Below are positions 19,460 to 21,347 of a stretch of 21,347 nucleotides of DNA, one piece after another. The first letter of the stretch is position 1. Every line of letters starts with the position of its first letter. The notes beneath the pieces are model-generated. The model saw nothing but the letters and a program-made list of their open reading frames with translations, did no database searches and was not told the DNA's origin. Location: the IMG/VR virus record IMGVR_UViG_3300028384_000090, positions 1-21,347 of that record, one strand, 5' to 3'. A program made the translations under genes and the position numbers. Source of the stretch: a virus.

Positions 19460-20352
19460 TGGATAAATCAATTCAAACGCTAGTAGACGATATCTACACG
19501 CTGATGACCTCTAGGGATGTACCGGAGGGAGTCGATGTCGATGCAGAGATTGATCGCTTTGGTGAGGCCATGAAAGACCTCATGAAGAAAGAGTTCAAGC
19601 CTGCGGCAGTCAAGGATACTCGTCGCTTACGTTTGAGTGCGATTGGTAAAGATGATCGTCAACTCTGGTACTCGTACAATCAGTACGAACGGGAAGAACT
19701 CAAGCCACACACTTACATCAAGTTCATGTACGGACATATGATTGAAGAACTTATTCTGTTCTTGACTCGTCTGTCTGGTCACAAGGTCGAAGATGAGCAG
19801 AAGCGGTGCGAGGTCGAAGGTGTCAAGGGCTCTATGGATGCCCGTATTGATGGTCGACTGGTTGACGTTAAGTCTACCTCGACATTCGGCTTCAAGAAGT
19901 TCAAGGACGCTACTCTAGCCTACGATGATCCTTTCGGTTACGTTGCACAGTTGAAAGCCTATGCACACTCCGAAGGTGACACCAAGTACGGTTGGATTGC
20001 GATTGACAAGCAGAACGGCCACCTGTGCTACCTTGAGTATGATGAGGAAGACACACAGGCTCCTGTGCACTCGTCAATCAACTACGACATAGCTGAGCGT
20101 GTACGTCATGTAAAAAAGCTAGTCGAGCTACCGGAGCCGCCAGACTTCTGCAACTCGCCAGTAGCGGATGGCAAGTCTGGAAACGAAAAGTTAGCCACGG
20201 GATGCTCATACTGCGACTTCAAACACCACTGCTACCCCAACTTAAGAGGATTTGCTTATTCTACTGGTATAAGGTTTTTAACCAAGGTAGAGAATGAACC
20301 GAATGTTCCGGAAATTACCTTGGAGAAACCGAATGGCAAAGAAGAAGGGTAA
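19459..20352 (+). CDS. RecB/Cas4-like PD-(D/E)XK exonuclease with C-terminal Cys cluster
   Basis: A 297-residue nuclease. The active-site pattern is D127 in GSMDARIDG, then D136-V-K138, followed by Q164-xxx-Y168 (QLKAY), the RecB-family motif. GHMIEE (92-97) matches the preceding conserved helix. At the C-terminus C231, C249, C252 and C258 (FCNSP, GCSYCDFKHHC) resemble the iron-sulfur or zinc staple of Cas4/AddB-type nucleases, but here all four Cys are C-terminal. ATG 19459 is used because it overlaps the preceding stop. Likely role: 5' exonuclease for DNA degradation or recombination, equivalent to T7 gp6. It is not a CRISPR component here. Confidence 0.8.
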   Translation: MDKSIQTLVDDIYTLMTSRDVPEGVDVDAEIDRFGEAMKDLMKKEFKPAAVKDTRRLRLSAIGKDDRQLWYSYNQYEREELKPHTYIKFMYGHMIEELILFLTRLSGHKVEDEQKRCEVEGVKGSMDARIDGRLVDVKSTSTFGFKKFKDATLAYDDPFGYVAQLKAYAHSEGDTKYGWIAIDKQNGHLCYLEYDEEDTQAPVHSSINYDIAERVRHVKKLVELPEPPDFCNSPVADGKSGNEKLATGCSYCDFKHHCYPNLRGFAYSTGIRFLTKVENEPNVPEITLEKPNGKEEG

Positions 20353-20734
20353 ACCCCCAAAGGGATACGACAGTTGGTTTGAGTATGAGTTACACCAAGG
20401 TGTGCTCAAGGACTGCAAGTACCATACTGGGACTGTCTCATACACGCAAGAGAAACTGTATGAGCCAGACTTTGAAATAGGAGACTTCCTGATCGAGGCC
20501 AAAGGCCGCTTCAGGGACTCTGAGGAGGCTAGGAAGTATGTCGACATTCGTCGTAGCCTAGTCTTCCAAGAGCTTGTGTTTGTGTTTTACCACCCAGACA
20601 CACCAATGCCAAGAGCGAGGAGACGTAAAGATGGGACTAAATTCACGATGGCTGACTGGGCTGACAAGAATGGTTTTAGGTACTACACTGTCGAAACCAT
20701 TACTGACCTTCTTAAGGAAGCGGAAGTATGCTAA
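20333..20734 (+). CDS. Endonuclease I, Holliday-junction resolvase (T7 gp3-like)
   Basis: A 133-residue protein with the endonuclease I pattern: SWFEYE (E17/E19), EPDFEIG (D46) and LIEAKG (E55, K57), matching the acidic and lysine active-site residues of T7 gp3. It would resolve branched DNA before packaging and break down host DNA. ATG 20333 is chosen over one 39 bases earlier because GGAG lies seven bases upstream; MAKKKGKPPKGY is a sensible basic start. It overlaps the nuclease gene by 20 bases. In T7 this gene precedes primase; here it lies after the polymerase. Confidence 0.85.
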   Translation: MAKKKGKPPKGYDSWFEYELHQGVLKDCKYHTGTVSYTQEKLYEPDFEIGDFLIEAKGRFRDSEEARKYVDIRRSLVFQELVFVFYHPDTPMPRARRRKDGTKFTMADWADKNGFRYYTVETITDLLKEAEVC

Positions 20735-20889
20735 CATTTATCGACGTGTGTGACCGCTTAAAGCAACAGGATGAGATCAGTGTACTTGAGGTGCTTGAGA
20801 TCACCTCAGAGGAACTGGTAGATCGTTTTAACGATAAGATAGAATCTAAGCTAGATTACTTTATGGAGGACTTAGAAGATGAGTCGTAG
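20728..20889 (+). CDS. Hypothetical protein (53 aa)
   Basis: MLTFIDVCDRLKQQDEISVL continues with EVLEITSEELVDRF and an acidic end MEDLEDES. The sequence suggests a small helical domain with a turn (SVLEVLEITSEEL), similar in feel to a helix-turn-helix, but not enough to call. It overlaps endonuclease I by seven bases and the next gene by eleven, filling the gap precisely. Confidence 0.62.
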   Translation: MLTFIDVCDRLKQQDEISVLEVLEITSEELVDRFNDKIESKLDYFMEDLEDES

Positions 20890-21118
20890 ATTTGATAGTG
20901 TCTTTGAAGATGAAGACGACAAAGCATACATGACGTTTGAGTTTCGTAACTGTGGTAAGAGCGTCTCGTTAGACAACAAGTATCCTTACGACGTTACATG
21001 GCGTGAGATTCTTGAAGACGTTGTTATGTGCCTTGAGGGTGAGTTTGGTTATGCGTTTGACCTAGAGGCTGACCTAGGCATCTACTACAAGGGGAAAGGC
21101 GATGAGCGATCTGACTGA
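20879..21118 (+). CDS. Hypothetical protein (79 aa)
   Basis: An acidic protein (MSRRFDSVFEDEDDKAYMTF, then SLDNKYPYDVTWREILEDVV). The pattern of two beta strands followed by a WREILEDV helix is common among small phage proteins of unknown role. ATG 20879 has GGAG nearby (20864-20867) and overlaps both neighbours. Confidence 0.65.
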   Translation: MSRRFDSVFEDEDDKAYMTFEFRNCGKSVSLDNKYPYDVTWREILEDVVMCLEGEFGYAFDLEADLGIYYKGKGDERSD

Positions 21119-21332
21119 GATAGCTAGGAACTATCAGCTTGGTGGTGCTCACTACACGAACAAGGAGATACAGCCTTGGGATGCTATGGAATGTTGGATG
21201 ACAGAAGAGCAATTCAAGGGATTTATTTTAGGGAATGTTATCAAGTACATGGCACGTTTTCAGGAGAAAGGTGGTAAGTTAGACTTACAAAAAGCCAAAC
21301 ACTATCTGGACAAACTGATAGAATTGTGGTAA
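21102..21332 (+). CDS. DUF3310 family protein (related to a segment of T7 gp1.7)
   Basis: A 76-residue protein with the DUF3310 signature: GGAHY, IQPWDAMECW, FILGNVIKYMARFQEKGG and DLQKAKHYLDKL. The family is widespread in phages and is related to part of T7 gp1.7, a nucleotide kinase acting on dTMP and dGMP, so these proteins are often labelled nucleotide kinase. This short form has no P-loop and its activity is unproven. The ATG overlaps the preceding gene by 17 bases. A role in nucleotide supply fits its place after the replication genes. Confidence 0.82.
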   Translation: MSDLTEIARNYQLGGAHYTNKEIQPWDAMECWMTEEQFKGFILGNVIKYMARFQEKGGKLDLQKAKHYLDKLIELW

Positions 21333-21347
21333 AATAGTAGGTTCGCT

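Noticed and set aside
19500-19540. A third CTGATGA, possible hammerhead core
   Set aside because: It lies inside the nuclease gene; no GAAA follows a paired stem II and no UH site with matching stem III is seen.
19459-20352. Cas4 adaptation protein of a CRISPR system
   Set aside because: No repeats or other cas genes; RecB/Cas4-like nucleases are common in phage replication modules.
1-21347. Integrase, repressor, tRNA genes or phage RNA polymerase
   Set aside because: No characteristic motifs or cloverleaf structures found in the window; the rest of the genome is not visible.

Overview
The window is part of a tailed double-stranded DNA bacteriophage genome (Caudoviricetes). It carries a complete packaging and head module (small and large terminase, portal, scaffold, HK97-type capsid), fibre genes with lectin-like and SPRY domains of the kind common in marine phages, and a T7-like replication module (gp2.5-like SSB, gp4-like primase-helicase, family A polymerase, endonuclease I). 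I see no integrase, repressor or tRNA, and no phage RNA polymerase within the window. Near-perfect sigma-70 promoters and consensus DnaA boxes suggest dependence on host machinery, probably a (gamma)proteobacterium. The polymerase has Tyr at the T7 Tyr526 position, which fits a lytic lifestyle. The host assignment is inference.

Layout: two divergent arms leave a gene-free region at 11782-12652. The left arm (minus strand, read right to left) runs small terminase, T4-type lysozyme, large terminase, portal, a small unknown protein, zinc ribbon, scaffold, capsid, a UUCG hairpin, then three fibre genes, the last cut by the window edge. Consensus sigma-70 promoters sit upstream of the small terminase (two) and just after the portal gene (one). 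The central region is built like a replication origin: an AT-rich stretch, a perfect 30-bp tandem duplication, DnaA boxes inside a 34-bp direct repeat, hairpin-forming iterons and GTGTTACC repeats.

The right arm (plus strand) begins with a string of small early genes, several too short for routine gene calling, including two overlapping micro-membrane-proteins and a very basic 43-residue peptide. It continues with SSB, primase-helicase, a PD-(D/E)XK nuclease, DNA polymerase, a RecB/Cas4-like nuclease with a cysteine cluster, endonuclease I, two small unknown proteins and a DUF3310 protein. Genes are tightly packed, with stop-start overlaps that suggest translational coupling.

The most striking finding is a pair of hammerhead ribozymes (12842-12901 and 13398-13476) in the early region. 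Both have the full conserved core, a paired stem II, a stem III closed by the A15.1-U16.1 pair, a GUC cleavage site and the same stem I. They share 34 of 35 nt over the 5' half but have unrelated stem III sequences. Self-cleavage at both would release a 575-nt RNA carrying two small genes and would give two downstream mRNAs short, similar 5' leaders. The upstream gene's stop codon lies inside the first ribozyme core and immediately before the second.
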